NCBI GenBank assembly: GCA_963752225.1
Contig: CAVVXS010000007.1
Coordinates: 992,001 to 1,056,000, forward strand
Reading direction: 5' to 3'
Source of the DNA: JBBROS01 sp963752225
GTDB lineage: Bacteria; Pseudomonadota; Alphaproteobacteria; Acetobacterales; Acetobacteraceae
DNA: 64,000 bases
Shown here one piece after another: positions 33,699-42,096 of the stretch. The notes beneath the pieces are model-generated. The model made no database searches. It was not told the origin of the DNA and saw only the letters and a list, made by a program, of their open reading frames with translations. Both the position numbers and the translations under genes were made by a program. Positions within the stretch are counted from its first letter, which is position 1. Each line of letters begins with the position of its first letter.

Positions 33699-33756
33699 CG
33701 CGGCGCCCGGAGCTTTGCCGCTGCCGCCGGCAGCCAAATCGGCGTAAGCTCCGGCC

Positions 33757-34716
33757 ATGCGACTGCTCCCGCTGCTGCTGCTGCTGCTGACCCACGCCGC
33801 CGTCGCCCAGACCGTTTGGCAGGGCGCCACCGAATACCCGGCCGCCTCCATCGCCGGGGAGGGCCTCGCGCATCTCGCGGCGGCGCTGGAGCAACGTACG
33901 GCCGGGCAACTCCGGCTCGAGCCGCGCTACGACGGCCCCGACGGGCTGCGCTCGGCGACCATCCCGGACGCCGTCGCCGACGGGCGCCTGGACGTCGGCG
34001 ATGCGCTCGGCGGCGCCATCACCGGGCTCGACCCGATCTTCCAGCTCTCGTCGCTGCCGTTCCTGGCGACCACGGTCGAGGATGCGTGGCGGCTCTACCA
34101 GGCGGCGCGTCCTGCCTATGTCCGCGCCTTCGCCGCGCACGGGCAGCGCCTGCTGTATGCGACGCCGCGCCCGGCCAGCGGCATATGGTCGCGCGCCCCG
34201 GTGGCCGGATTGGTTTCGCTCCAGGACCTCACGTTGCGCACCTATGACGAGGCTGGCGCGCAGGTGTTCCGCGCGGCCGGCGCCCGGGCGGTGGTGGTGC
34301 CGATTGCCGACACGCCGCAGCGGCTCGACGATGGCAGCGTGGATGCCGTGCTGACCTCCGGCGACACCGGCGCCGGTGAGCAGTTGTGGAACGACGCCCG
34401 CTACTTCCTGGCAATTGGCTACGCGATGCCGCTCTCGTTCACGACCGTGTCCACGGCCGCATTCGAGCGCCTGCCGCCGGAGCAGCGTTTGGCCGTGGAC
34501 GAGGCGGCGGCCGAAATCGACGCGGGTCAGTGGCGGGGCCTGCTCGATCGTATGCAGCAGACCTACAAGGCCATGCGCCTGCACGGGGTCGAGATTACCG
34601 AGCCCGATGCGGGAATGGCGGCGGAGCTGGCGCTGGCCAGCGCCAACGTTACCGAATCATGGCTCGGCCGCGCCGGCCCGGAAGCGGCGGCGGTGCTGGA
34701 CGCCTACCGGCGGTAG
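33757..34716 (+). CDS. TRAP-type (DctP-like) periplasmic solute-binding protein
   Basis: A 319-residue protein with a leucine-rich signal peptide (RLLPLLLLLLTHAAVAQ). DctP-like features are EYPAASIAGEGLAHLAAALE, GRLDVGDALGGAITGLDPIF, LQDLTLRTYDEAGAQVFRAA and AIGYAMPLSFTTVSTAAFE. TRAP binding proteins deliver organic acids to a DctQM membrane pair. No such pair is adjacent, so this is an orphan in the window. The ligand is unknown. A palindrome separates it from the convergent dehydrogenase gene. Confidence 0.8.
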   Translation: MRLLPLLLLLLTHAAVAQTVWQGATEYPAASIAGEGLAHLAAALEQRTAGQLRLEPRYDGPDGLRSATIPDAVADGRLDVGDALGGAITGLDPIFQLSSLPFLATTVEDAWRLYQAARPAYVRAFAAHGQRLLYATPRPASGIWSRAPVAGLVSLQDLTLRTYDEAGAQVFRAAGARAVVVPIADTPQRLDDGSVDAVLTSGDTGAGEQLWNDARYFLAIGYAMPLSFTTVSTAAFERLPPEQRLAVDEAAAEIDAGQWRGLLDRMQQTYKAMRLHGVEITEPDAGMAAELALASANVTESWLGRAGPEAAAVLDAYRR

Positions 34717-34751
34717 CCGCCCCGACGCAGCATACGAGCGGACCGCGTCAG

Positions 34752-34772
34752 TCCTCGGATCAAGTCCGAGGA
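34752..34772. repeat. REP-like palindrome between convergent genes
   Basis: A perfect 8-bp inverted repeat TCCTCGGA-TCAAG-TCCGAGGA followed by TCGACG. It has the same build as the elements at 3639 and 30725 (9-bp stem there) with the TCAAG loop seen at 19537. It lies between the TRAP-type gene and the convergent aldehyde dehydrogenase gene and may serve both as terminator. Confidence 0.65.
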
Positions 34773-34791
34773 TCGACGAAACGAGCGGCCC

Positions 34792-36225
34792 TTATCCAGC
34801 CGCTTGGGTGACGAACTTGATGTTGAGGTAGCTCTCGATGGCCTCCGAACCGCCCTCGGAGCCGCTGCCGCTGTCCTTGATGCCGCCGAACGGCACTTCC
34901 GGCAGCGCCAAGCCGATGTGGTTGATCGTCATCATCCCGGCCTCGACCCCGGCCGAGATGGCGGCCGCACTCTTGGTCGAGCGGGTGAAGGCGTAGCTGG
35001 CGAGGCCGTACGGCAGCCGGTTGGCTTCCTCGACCACGTCCTCCATGCCGCGGAACGGCGCAATGACCGCAAGCGGGCCGAACGGTTCCTCGTTCATCAC
35101 CCGCATCTCCTTGTTGACGCCGGTCATCACCGTCGGCTCGAAGAAGTTGCCCTTGTTGCCGATCCGCTTGCCGCCGGTGCGGACCTCGGCCCCCTTGCCC
35201 ACCGCGTCGGCGATCAGCCCTTCCATCGCGGTGATGCGGCGCGGGTTGGCCAGCGGGCCCATCTGCGTGCCCTTCTCCATGCCGTCACCGACCTTGAGGC
35301 CCTTGGCGTAGGTGGTGAAGCCGTCGACGAACTCCTCGAACACCCGTTCCTGCACCAGGAATCTTGTCGGGCTGACGCAGACCTGGCCGGCATTGCGGAA
35401 CTTGGCCGCGGCGAGCTGCTTGGTGGCGGCGGCGAGATCGGCGTCGTCGAACACGATCGCCGGTGCGTGTCCGCCCAGCTCCATCGTCGCCCGCTTCATG
35501 TGTTGCCCGGCCAAGGCCGCGAGCTGCTTTCCGACCGGGGTCGAGCCGGTGAACGAGATCTTGCGGATCACCGGATGCGGGATCAGGTATTCGGAAATCT
35601 CGCTCGGCACGCCGAACACCAACTGCACCACCCCCGGGGGCAGCCCGGCGTCCACGTAGCACCGCACCAACTCGGCGCAGGACGCCGGCGTTTCCTCCGG
35701 CCCCTTGACGATGATGCTGCAGCCGGCCGCGAGCGCGATGGCGATCTTGCGGTTGGCCTGGTTGATCGGGAAGTTCCACGGCGTGAACGCGGCCACCGGC
35801 CCGACCGGCTCCCGCAGGCTCATCTGGTAGACGCCCTCGGCCCGCGCCGGGATCAGCCGGCCATAGACCCGGCGCGCTTCCTCGGCGAACCAGTCGATCA
35901 CGTCGGCGCCGGCCATCGCTTCCATCTTGGCCTCGGGCAGTGGCTTGCCCTGCTCCAGCGTCATCAGGGTGGCAATGTCGTCGGCCCGGCTGCGCAGCAG
36001 GTCGGCGGCGCGGCGCAGCAGCTTCGACCGCTCGAACGCCGACACGCGGCGCCATTGCGCGAAGCCGCGCGAGGTCGCCTCCAGCGCCCGGTCGAGGTCG
36101 TCGATGCCGGCGTGGGACAGCAGCCCGTTCACGTCGCCGGTCGCCGGGTTCATCACCTCGAGCGTTTTGCCGGACGCGCTCTTGGTCCACTCGCCGTCGA
36201 TATGCAACAGAACATCAGGGTACAT
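34792..36225 (-). CDS. NAD(P)-dependent succinate-semialdehyde dehydrogenase family protein
   Basis: The ATG at 36225 (MYPDVLLHIDGEWTKSASG) gives 477 residues. Aldehyde dehydrogenase motifs are FTPWNFPINQANRKIAIALA, SFTGSTPVGKQLAAL, ATMELGGHAPAIVFDDAD (general-base Glu) and FRNAGQVCVSPTRFLVQ (catalytic Cys). The C-terminus has PEVPFGGIKDSGSGSEGG. The closest pattern is GabD-like, oxidising succinate semialdehyde to succinate, but other semialdehydes are possible. It is divergent from the aminotransferase gene, a pairing that could suggest an amino-acid or GABA degradation unit. Confidence 0.85.
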   Translation of the reverse strand: MYPDVLLHIDGEWTKSASGKTLEVMNPATGDVNGLLSHAGIDDLDRALEATSRGFAQWRRVSAFERSKLLRRAADLLRSRADDIATLMTLEQGKPLPEAKMEAMAGADVIDWFAEEARRVYGRLIPARAEGVYQMSLREPVGPVAAFTPWNFPINQANRKIAIALAAGCSIIVKGPEETPASCAELVRCYVDAGLPPGVVQLVFGVPSEISEYLIPHPVIRKISFTGSTPVGKQLAALAGQHMKRATMELGGHAPAIVFDDADLAAATKQLAAAKFRNAGQVCVSPTRFLVQERVFEEFVDGFTTYAKGLKVGDGMEKGTQMGPLANPRRITAMEGLIADAVGKGAEVRTGGKRIGNKGNFFEPTVMTGVNKEMRVMNEEPFGPLAVIAPFRGMEDVVEEANRLPYGLASYAFTRSTKSAAAISAGVEAGMMTINHIGLALPEVPFGGIKDSGSGSEGGSEAIESYLNIKFVTQAAG

Positions 36226-36302
36226 GCGTTTTCTTCCCGTGCAGCGTTGTCCCAATATGCGCCTGCCCAGCCGGGCGGTCGAGCCACAGCACGGAGACCG
36301 AT

Positions 36303-37499
36303 TTGCCCCGCGTCAGCCCCCTCGTCGCAGCCATCGAAGTGCCGCCCATCCCCGAGGCCCATGCTTGGGCGCGCCGCTACGACGGGCGGCATGGCCCGCT
36401 GCTCGACCTGTGCCAGGCAGTGCCGGGTTACCCGCCGCATCCCGCCCTGCTCGAGCATGCCGCGGCAACCGCGGCCGACCCGGCCAACGCCCGCTACGGC
36501 CTGATCAACGGTGACCTCGCACTCCGGGAACGCTATGCGGCGGAGTTGCAGCGGAGCTATGGCGGGTCCGTCGGGCCGGAGCAGGTGGCGATCACCGCCG
36601 GCTGCAACCAGGCCTTCTTCCTCGCCATGCTCACGTTGGCCGAGCGCGGCGACAACGTCCTGCTGCCGCTGCCATGGTTCTGGAACCACCAGCAGACCTG
36701 CGCCATGCTGGGCATCGAGCCGCGCGCCCTGCCCTGCGACGCCGCCGCGGGTTTCGTGCCGGACGCCGACGACGCCGCCCGGCTGATCGACGAGCGGACC
36801 CGGGCCATCGTGCTGATTACGCCCAACAACCCGACCGGCGCCGTCTACGCGCCGGAGGTCATCGCCGGCTTCCACGCCCTATGCGCCAAGCGCGGCATCA
36901 CATTGATCCTGGACGAAACCTACCGCGACTTTCTGCCCGACGGGCAGGTCCGGGCACACGACCTGTTCATCGACGCCGATTGGCCCGCGCACCTCGTGCA
37001 GCTCTACAGCTTCAGCAAGGCGTTTTGCGTGCCGGGCCACCGGCTCGGCGCCGTGGTCGCGGACGCCGGGTTGATCGACGCATTCACCAAGGCGTTGGAC
37101 TGCCTGCACATCTGCCCGCAGCGCGGCGGCCAGGCAACGCTCGCTTGGGCCATCCCGGCCTTGGCCGACTGGCGCGCCGGCAATCGCGCCGAGATCAACC
37201 GCCGCGCGGCCGCAGTCAGCAGCCAGTTCGAGCGCCTCGATGGCTGGCGGGTGGATTCGCTCGGCGCATACTTCGCGTATGTCCGGCACCCTTTTCCCGG
37301 CGAAACGTCTGCCGTCGTCGCCGAACGCCTCGCCTCCCGCCTCGGCGCCGTCGGCTTGCCCGGATCGGCGTTCGGTCACGGTCAGGATGGCCATCTCCGC
37401 CTGGCGTTCGCCAATGCGGACTCGCCCAGTATTGCCGACCTCGCGCATCGGCTCGCGTCGGCGGCGGTGACACTCGGCGACGATATGCCTGTTCTTTGA
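36303..37499 (+). CDS. PLP-dependent aminotransferase, class I/II
   Basis: A TTG at 36303 with CGGAGA upstream gives 398 residues; the open frame extends further upstream but that part is antisense to the dehydrogenase gene and not protein-like. Fold-type I motifs are ARYGLINGDLALRERYAAEL, ITAGCNQAFFLAMLTLAERG, LITPNNPTGAVY, LILDETYRDF and the PLP lysine in LYSFSKAFCVPGHRLGAVV. A closing segment, GQDGHLRLAFANAD, is also conserved. The amino-group donor is not determinable. It shares a 77-base divergent promoter region with the aldehyde dehydrogenase. Confidence 0.88.
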   Translation: MPRVSPLVAAIEVPPIPEAHAWARRYDGRHGPLLDLCQAVPGYPPHPALLEHAAATAADPANARYGLINGDLALRERYAAELQRSYGGSVGPEQVAITAGCNQAFFLAMLTLAERGDNVLLPLPWFWNHQQTCAMLGIEPRALPCDAAAGFVPDADDAARLIDERTRAIVLITPNNPTGAVYAPEVIAGFHALCAKRGITLILDETYRDFLPDGQVRAHDLFIDADWPAHLVQLYSFSKAFCVPGHRLGAVVADAGLIDAFTKALDCLHICPQRGGQATLAWAIPALADWRAGNRAEINRRAAAVSSQFERLDGWRVDSLGAYFAYVRHPFPGETSAVVAERLASRLGAVGLPGSAFGHGQDGHLRLAFANADSPSIADLAHRLASAAVTLGDDMPVL

Positions 37500-37553
37500 A
37501 ACGAACTAGGGAAATTGTCGGCTCGACCCTTGCCGCGGCCCCGTCCCCGACAC

Positions 37554-38132
37554 ATGATGTTAACGATGGTGACAACTGAAATCGGTCGGTTGCTCGGCAG
37601 AACCATTCCGAACACGGGACGGCCCCAGCCGCCTGCGGTGCGGCCGGCCAATCCCGACGCGGTTCGGGCGCGGATCGCCGCCTACGGCATCCTGCACACC
37701 GGGCGCGAGGCGACGTTTGATCGGCTGGTGTTCACCACGGCGCAGATCTTTCGGGTGCCGATCGCGCTCATTGCGCTGATTGCTGAGAACGGGTTTTGGC
37801 TCAAGGCTCGGGTCGGGCTCGACCTGTCCGAGCTTCCGGTCAGCGCCGGGCTGCAGACCGTGATCGACCATGAGGACGTGCTCGTGGTCGAGGATGTCAC
37901 ACGCGACGTGCGCTTTGCCGCGAGCCCGCTGCTGGCCGCCCCGCCTCGATGCCGGTTGATGGCCGGCGCGCCACTCGTCACGCCGGATGGCTTGCGGGTG
38001 GGCTGCCTGTGCATCATGGACCGAACCTCGAAGCCGCTGCTCGGCAAGCAGGTTTGGCAGCTCGGGCAGTTGGCGCGCAGCGTGGTCGGCCTCCTCGAAG
38101 GCCGTCTGCCGTCGTCGGTCGACATTCCCTAA
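37554..38132 (+). CDS. GAF domain protein
   Basis: The ATG at 37554 gives 192 residues; nearby ATGs at 37557 and 37566 are alternatives. A single GAF domain spans about residues 45-180: FDRLVFTTAQIFRVPIALIA, FWLKARVGLDLSELPVSAG, VEDVTRDVRFAASPLL and YxAGAPL-like RLMAGAPLVTPDGLRVGCLC. Such short GAF proteins sense small molecules or act as stand-alone sensor modules. No output domain is fused. It converges on recQ with a 7-base gap. Confidence 0.85.
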   Translation: MMLTMVTTEIGRLLGRTIPNTGRPQPPAVRPANPDAVRARIAAYGILHTGREATFDRLVFTTAQIFRVPIALIALIAENGFWLKARVGLDLSELPVSAGLQTVIDHEDVLVVEDVTRDVRFAASPLLAAPPRCRLMAGAPLVTPDGLRVGCLCIMDRTSKPLLGKQVWQLGQLARSVVGLLEGRLPSSVDIP

Positions 38133-38139
38133 CCTCGCG

Positions 38140-39957
38140 TCAGGCGGTGCGCACGATGCGCAGTACCGCGTCGCCGTAGCGGTCCAGCTTCGACGCGCCG
38201 ACGCCGCGAAGCTCGCCGAGCGCCTGCAAGCTGGCCGGCCGCACCGCGGCGATCTCTCTTAGCACGCTGTCGTGGAAGATGACGTAAGGTGGCACGCCTT
38301 GCAGGCGCGCTTCCGCGGACCGCCATTCGCGCAGCGCCTCGAACCCGGCGTCGTTGGACGCCTCCGGCGCCGACCCGGCCGTAAGCGGCGCGCGGCTCGT
38401 CCGGCTGCGCTTCGGGCGGTCTGGCTCATCTCGCAGCATCACCGGCTGCTCGCTGCGCAGGATCGGCCGGGCCACGTCCTGCACCAGCTCGAGGCTGGCG
38501 AACTCGCCGCTCGCCGTGCGCAGCGCGCCGCGCGCCAGCAGCTGCCGGATCACGCCGCGCCAGAAGCTCTCCGGCCGGTCGGCGCCCACGCCCCAGGTCG
38601 GCAGCCGGTCATGGCCGTGCTTCTCCACCATCGGCGTCTTCTGGCCGCGCAGCACGCTGATGATGTGCATTGCCCCGAACATCTGCCCGGTCCGGTAGAT
38701 CGCCGACAGCACCTTCTGCGCCGCCACCGTGCCGTCGAACGTCGCCACCGGGCTGCGGCAATTGTCGCAATGGCCGCAATCGTGCCCGAGCTCCTCACCG
38801 AAGCAGCGCAGCAAGGCGCGGGTGCGGCAGGCCGTGGTCTCGGTGAGCTGGATCATCATCTCCAGCCGTTCCCGCATCACCCGCCGCTGCGCCTCCGGCG
38901 CCGTGCTTTGCGACAGCCAGTGCCGGGCCCGGGCGATATCCTCGCCGCCATACAACAGCAGCGTGTCGGACGCTTCGCCGTCGCGCCCGGCGCGGCCGAT
39001 CTGCTGGTAGTACGCTTCCGGGCTGTCGGGCATGTCCAGATGCGCGACGAAGCGGACGTCGGGGCGGTCGATGCCCATGCCGAAGGCGATGGTCGCCACC
39101 ATCACCACCGGCTCGCCGCCGCGGAACCGAGCCAGCGCCACCCGCTTCTCCATCGGCGACAGGCCGGCATGGAATGGGGTCGCGAGCACGCCACGGCTGC
39201 TGAGCCGCTCGGCGATCCGCTCGGTCTTGTTGCGGCTGCCGCAATACACGATCCCGGCCTGCTGCTTGTGCTTGGCCACGAGCTCGAGCAATTCGGCGGT
39301 CTCGCCCTGCTTGGCTTGCGCGGCGATGTTGAGGTTGGCCCGATGGAAGCTCGCGGTGAACACGGCGGCGTCCGGCATATCGAGCGCGGCCAGGATGTCG
39401 GCCCGGGTGCGCGGATCGGCGGTGGCCGTCAGCGCGATCCGCGGCACGCCGGGAAAGCGTTGCGCGAGTTGCGCCAGGCCGCGGTACTCGGGGCGGAACT
39501 CGTGCCCCCAGGCGCTGACGCAATGCGCTTCGTCGATCGCGAGCAAGGCCACCTGCCGCCGCTGCAGCCGCTCGAGCGTGCCCGACATCAGCAGCCGCTC
39601 CGGCGACACGTACAGCAGGTCGAGCCGTCCGGCGTCGAGCAGCCCGGCGATCTCGCGCGCCATGGCCGGCTCGACCTCGCTGTGCAGCGCGCCAGCGGCA
39701 ACGCCGAGCTGCCGCAAGGCTGCGACCTGATCGTCCATCAAGGCGATCAGCGGCGACACGACGACGGCCGTCCCGGGCAGGCAGACTGCCGGCACCTGGT
39801 AGCACAGGCTCTTGCCGCCCCCCGTCGGCATCAGCACGAGGGCGTCGCCGCCCGCCATCACCTGGCCGATCGCCGCTTCCTGCAGCCCGCGGAACGCCGG
39901 GTAGCCGAACACGCGGCGCAGGACCTCGTGCGGCGCGTTCAGGGCAGCGGCGTGCAC
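38140..39957 (-). CDS. recQ: ATP-dependent DNA helicase RecQ
   Basis: A GTG at 39957 with GAGGA upstream gives 605 residues, the usual RecQ length; an upstream ATG (40050) would overlap the OmpA-like gene. Helicase motifs are FRGLQEAAIGQVMAGGDALV (motif 0), LMPTGGGKSLCYQVPA (Walker A), AIDEAHCVSAWGHEFRPEY (DEAH and aromatic loop) and QQIGRAGRDGEASDTLLLYG (motif VI). A zinc site follows in CRTRALLRCFGEELGHDC and CGHCDNC. A winged-helix and HRDC domain (FEALREWRSAEARLQGVPPY) finish the protein. It unwinds DNA 3' to 5' in RecF-type recombination. Confidence 0.95.
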   Translation of the reverse strand: MHAAALNAPHEVLRRVFGYPAFRGLQEAAIGQVMAGGDALVLMPTGGGKSLCYQVPAVCLPGTAVVVSPLIALMDDQVAALRQLGVAAGALHSEVEPAMAREIAGLLDAGRLDLLYVSPERLLMSGTLERLQRRQVALLAIDEAHCVSAWGHEFRPEYRGLAQLAQRFPGVPRIALTATADPRTRADILAALDMPDAAVFTASFHRANLNIAAQAKQGETAELLELVAKHKQQAGIVYCGSRNKTERIAERLSSRGVLATPFHAGLSPMEKRVALARFRGGEPVVMVATIAFGMGIDRPDVRFVAHLDMPDSPEAYYQQIGRAGRDGEASDTLLLYGGEDIARARHWLSQSTAPEAQRRVMRERLEMMIQLTETTACRTRALLRCFGEELGHDCGHCDNCRSPVATFDGTVAAQKVLSAIYRTGQMFGAMHIISVLRGQKTPMVEKHGHDRLPTWGVGADRPESFWRGVIRQLLARGALRTASGEFASLELVQDVARPILRSEQPVMLRDEPDRPKRSRTSRAPLTAGSAPEASNDAGFEALREWRSAEARLQGVPPYVIFHDSVLREIAAVRPASLQALGELRGVGASKLDRYGDAVLRIVRTA

Positions 39958-39973
39958 GGCCGGGTCCTCGCCA

Positions 39974-40414
39974 TCAGGAGGCGAAGCTGACCTCCACCCG
40001 GCGGCTTTCGAACGCCGGGTCGGCGTCGGTCTGGCCGCGCGGGCGGACAACGATGCGCTGCCGGCTCACGCCGCGGGCGGCCAGCGCGTCGGCGACGATC
40101 TGCGCCCGCAACATGGATAACGTGTCGTTGGTGGCGGGCGTGCCGATGCTGGTGGCGTAACCCTCGACCACGACCGTGCGGCTCGGATTGCTGGCCGCGT
40201 CGCGGGCGACCTGATCGATCGCTTGGTTCGCGCCATCATCGAGGTCGGCCGAGTTGGCGGTGAAGAACACGACCGACCGCGGCGGGGCATTGACCATGAT
40301 GCGGGTCATGCAGCCGGGCGCGCTCAGCAGCACCGCACCCAGCAGCGCCGGCCCCAGCAGCATCGGCCCGAGCAGCAAGCGGCGAGGCGTGGCGAAGACG
40401 GCGCGATCGGGCAC
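39974..40414 (-). CDS. OmpA/MotB-type lipoprotein-like protein
   Basis: A GTG at 40414 with AGGAG six bases upstream gives 146 residues. A hydrophobic N-terminus ends in LLGAVLLSAPGC, a weak lipobox. The OmpA-like peptidoglycan-binding domain follows: RSVVFFTANSADLDDGANQA, TVVVEGYATSIGTPATND, LSMLRAQIVADALAARGV and a final ESRRVEVSF. It likely anchors to the outer membrane and touches peptidoglycan. It sits between cydC and recQ on the same strand and its stop is 17 bases from the recQ start. Confidence 0.82.
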   Translation of the reverse strand: MPDRAVFATPRRLLLGPMLLGPALLGAVLLSAPGCMTRIMVNAPPRSVVFFTANSADLDDGANQAIDQVARDAASNPSRTVVVEGYATSIGTPATNDTLSMLRAQIVADALAARGVSRQRIVVRPRGQTDADPAFESRRVEVSFAS

Positions 40415-40485
40415 GAAAAACTCCTGGGTGGGATGCCGGCGGACACTCGGGGGTGCGGCCAGCCTCGTCAATCGGTTTCGCGTCC

Positions 40486-42096
40486 TCAGCCGGCGGCGGC
40501 CACCGCGTGCCCGGCGCTCAACCGCCAGATGCGGTCCAGCCGCTCGACGCCCAACAGCCGGTGCACGATCAGGATCACGGTGCGGCCCGGCGCCGCCTCG
40601 TTCAGCGCGGCGTAGAACGCCCGTTCGGCTGCCGCATCGAGCCCGGTCGCGGGCTCGTCGAGGATCAGGATCGGGGCCGGCGACAGCAGCGCGCGGGCGA
40701 GCGCCAGCCGGCGCAACTGCCCGCCCGACAGCCCGGCACCTCCTTCGCCGACCCAGGTTTCGAGCTGGTCCGGCAAGGCCCGCACCGCGTCGGCCAGGCC
40801 CGCCTGGCCGAGCGCGGTCCACAGCGCGGCGTCGTCTGCGCCGGGCCGCCCGAGCAGCAGGTTGGCACGCACGGTGTCGCCGAACACATGGGTCGACTGG
40901 CTCAGCCAGGCGATGTGGCTGCGCACCTCCGCCGCCGGCAGCGTGGCGATGTCGACGCCGCCCAGCAGCACCCGGCCGGACTCGGGTTCGACGACCTTCA
41001 GCAGCAAGGCGGCCAAGGTGGACTTGCCGGCCCCCGAGCGTCCAAGGATCGCGACCCGGCTGCCGGCGGCGATGTCGAGCGACAGCCCGTCGAACACCGG
41101 CGCGCGCCCCGGCCAGCCGAACCGCACCGCGTCGAAGCGCACGGACGCCTGCCGCCGGACCGGCGTGGAAGGCGGCGGCTCGTCCGGCCGGCCGTTCGCG
41201 TCGGCCGCGTCGATCACCCGCGCCGCGGCCGCGGCCGCGTGGCCGGCCAAGGCGCCCGCGCGCGGCATGGCCGAGGCGGCCTCGAACGTCGCCAAGGTCA
41301 GCAGCAAGGCCGGCAGCAATGAGACCGACGGCAGCCCGGACAGCACGACCAGCAGGACCGCCGCTTGCGCGCAAAGCCCGGCCGCCGCCTGCGCCAGCGC
41401 GGCAACCCGCGACACGTCGCGCTGCGCCGCAAACAGCGCCGCTTCACGCGCCTGCACCTGCGCCAGCACGCGACCCTCGTTGCCGAACGCGCGCACCTCC
41501 CGCATCCCGCCCAGCGCATCGAGCGCCGCGACCACCAGGCCCGATCGCGCGTCGGCCAGGCTCGCACCGCGGGTCAAGGTCGCCCGCGCCGCCGCCGCCG
41601 GCACCAGCAACGCGGCCGCGCCAAGCAGTCCGACGACCGCCAGCGCCAGCAACGGCGCCGCCTTGCCCAACACTGCGGCCAGTACCACCAACAGCAGGGA
41701 GGTCCCCACCAGCGGGATCAGCACGCGGAGGTAGAGCCCGTCGAGGGCATCGACGTCGCCGACCAGGCGTGACAGCGCGTCACCGCGGCGCAGGAAGCCG
41801 AGTCCGCCGGCGGAGCGGGCCGCCAAGCCGCGGAACAGCCACAGCCGCAGCACCGTCAATGCGCGGAACGTTGCCCGGTGCGCCACCAGCCGCTCGGCAT
41901 AGCGGAGCAGCACCCGCCCCGCGCCCAAGCCGCGCAACAGAATGAGCACGAGCGCCCCCGCCGCCACCGGCGCCGCCCCGGCCGCGAGCGATAAGCCAGC
42001 CCAGGCACAAGCGGCGAGCAGCGCCACGACGGTACCCAGCAGCAACGCCGGCGCCTCGGCCCGCCAAAGCTGCAGCACCCGCAGCAGCGGCGTCAT
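40486..42096 (-). CDS. cydC: Thiol reductant ABC exporter subunit CydC
   Basis: The protein has 536 residues. A six-segment membrane domain occupies about residues 15-300. The ATPase domain shows VAILGRSGAGKSTLAALLLK, HIAWLSQSTHVFGDTVRANL (Q-loop), GLSGGQLRRLALARALL (signature) and ILILDEPATGLDAAAERAFY (Walker B). CydDC exports cysteine or glutathione to the periplasm, needed for cytochrome bd and c maturation. It overlaps cydD by four bases (ATGA). Neither cydA nor cydB is nearby. Confidence 0.9.
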   Translation of the reverse strand: MTPLLRVLQLWRAEAPALLLGTVVALLAACAWAGLSLAAGAAPVAAGALVLILLRGLGAGRVLLRYAERLVAHRATFRALTVLRLWLFRGLAARSAGGLGFLRRGDALSRLVGDVDALDGLYLRVLIPLVGTSLLLVVLAAVLGKAAPLLALAVVGLLGAAALLVPAAAARATLTRGASLADARSGLVVAALDALGGMREVRAFGNEGRVLAQVQAREAALFAAQRDVSRVAALAQAAAGLCAQAAVLLVVLSGLPSVSLLPALLLTLATFEAASAMPRAGALAGHAAAAAARVIDAADANGRPDEPPPSTPVRRQASVRFDAVRFGWPGRAPVFDGLSLDIAAGSRVAILGRSGAGKSTLAALLLKVVEPESGRVLLGGVDIATLPAAEVRSHIAWLSQSTHVFGDTVRANLLLGRPGADDAALWTALGQAGLADAVRALPDQLETWVGEGGAGLSGGQLRRLALARALLSPAPILILDEPATGLDAAAERAFYAALNEAAPGRTVILIVHRLLGVERLDRIWRLSAGHAVAAAG

